Part shown: piece after piece, positions 13,885-14,055 of the stretch | How positions within the stretch are numbered: position 1 is the first letter of the stretch | How the letters are laid out: each line of letters begins with the position of its first letter | Origin: CAIXTV01 sp964543995 | GTDB taxonomy: Bacteria > Bacteroidota > Bacteroidia > Bacteroidales > CAIXTV01 | Assembly (NCBI GenBank): GCA_964543995.1 | Contig: CAZJBB010000069.1 | Location: 1-14,055 of the forward strand | Direction: 5' to 3' | DNA length: 14,055 nucleotides | Made by a program: the position numbers and the translations under genes | Notes under the pieces: generated by a model | Database searches by the model: none | Told to the model about the DNA's origin: nothing | Seen by the model: the letters and a program-made list of their open reading frames with translations, nothing else

Positions 13885-14055
13885 CAAAGCAAAGACTATA
13901 GGTCAGCTGTATAAACTATAATCAAAAAACACAAAACAAGAAAAAAGATCGCTTGAATTAATTTTATTATGTTCAATATTCCACCTGTTTAGAATATTTG
14001 TTTTTGATTACTCGTTAGTTTGCCAGAAAGGGTAAGCACTTGCTATAAGAAGTCT
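13885..14055. other. Right-hand flank without a recognised feature
   Basis: This AT-rich stretch follows the small ORF. I see no gene, RNA, hairpin terminator or repeat that I can support. A minus-strand frame entering from the right end (14014-14055) closes with a TAA after about 13 residues and could be the tail of a gene beyond the window, but this is too short to claim. Confidence 0.3.

Noticed and set aside
14014..14055. Tail of a minus-strand gene entering from the right edge
   Set aside because: Only about 13 residues (ending ...SAYPFWQTNE) are visible, too few to distinguish from chance.
1..14055. tRNA/rRNA genes, insertion sequences or CRISPR arrays
   Set aside because: No transposase, terminal repeats, regularly spaced repeats or tRNA-like folds were seen anywhere in the window.

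Overview
The window looks like a chromosomal segment from a member of the phylum Bacteroidota. Several things seen in the sequence point there: a secreted protein ending in a gliding-motility/type IX secretion (CHU_C) sorting domain with SprB-like repeats, a TPR-propeller-OmpA protein with the domain order of PorE, a DUF6934-type gene, A-rich leaders without clear Shine-Dalgarno sites, and promoter-like TTG/TTTG ... TAnnTTTG elements. The DNA is AT-rich. There is no sign of an RNA gene, an insertion sequence or a CRISPR array. No gene-free stretch exceeds about 300 bases.

Layout from left to right. Bases 1-128 (+) are the end of an OmpA-like gene whose C-terminal domain appears broken by a frameshift; a strong hairpin terminator follows at 145-174. 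On the minus strand, a 660-residue secreted multi-domain protein (lamin-tail, SprB-like repeats, PKD, CHU_C; TTG start at 2670) is followed 17 nt later by a small GreA/GreB-like coiled-coil protein (204-665). An orphan lipoprotein (2872-4002, +) diverges from them. It converges on a two-gene minus-strand unit: an SDR-type nucleotide-sugar epimerase (5094-6092) coupled by a one-base TGATG overlap to a GT4-like glycosyltransferase (4018-5094). This pair probably makes and transfers a surface sugar.

Divergent from the epimerase is a full-length fused isobutyryl-CoA mutase, icmF (6317-9694), with its B12, G-protein and mutase parts in one chain and the active-site Phe and Gln typical of isobutyryl-CoA mutase. 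It converges on a minus-strand pair: a nine-repeat TPR protein (GTG start at 12988) followed 21 nt later by the PorE-like OmpA protein (9770-11875). These two are likely periplasmic or outer-membrane partners.

The right end (13038-14055) has a different character. It holds a possible 48-codon minus-strand ORF ending in a weak hairpin, then a DUF6934-like gene (13268-13732) with a near-perfect promoter but two in-frame TAA codons, and a 51-codon ORF that overlaps it by ATGA and is intact. This decayed two-gene module is the most unusual part of the window, because the upstream gene has lost its frame only by point stops while its promoter and its small partner are preserved.
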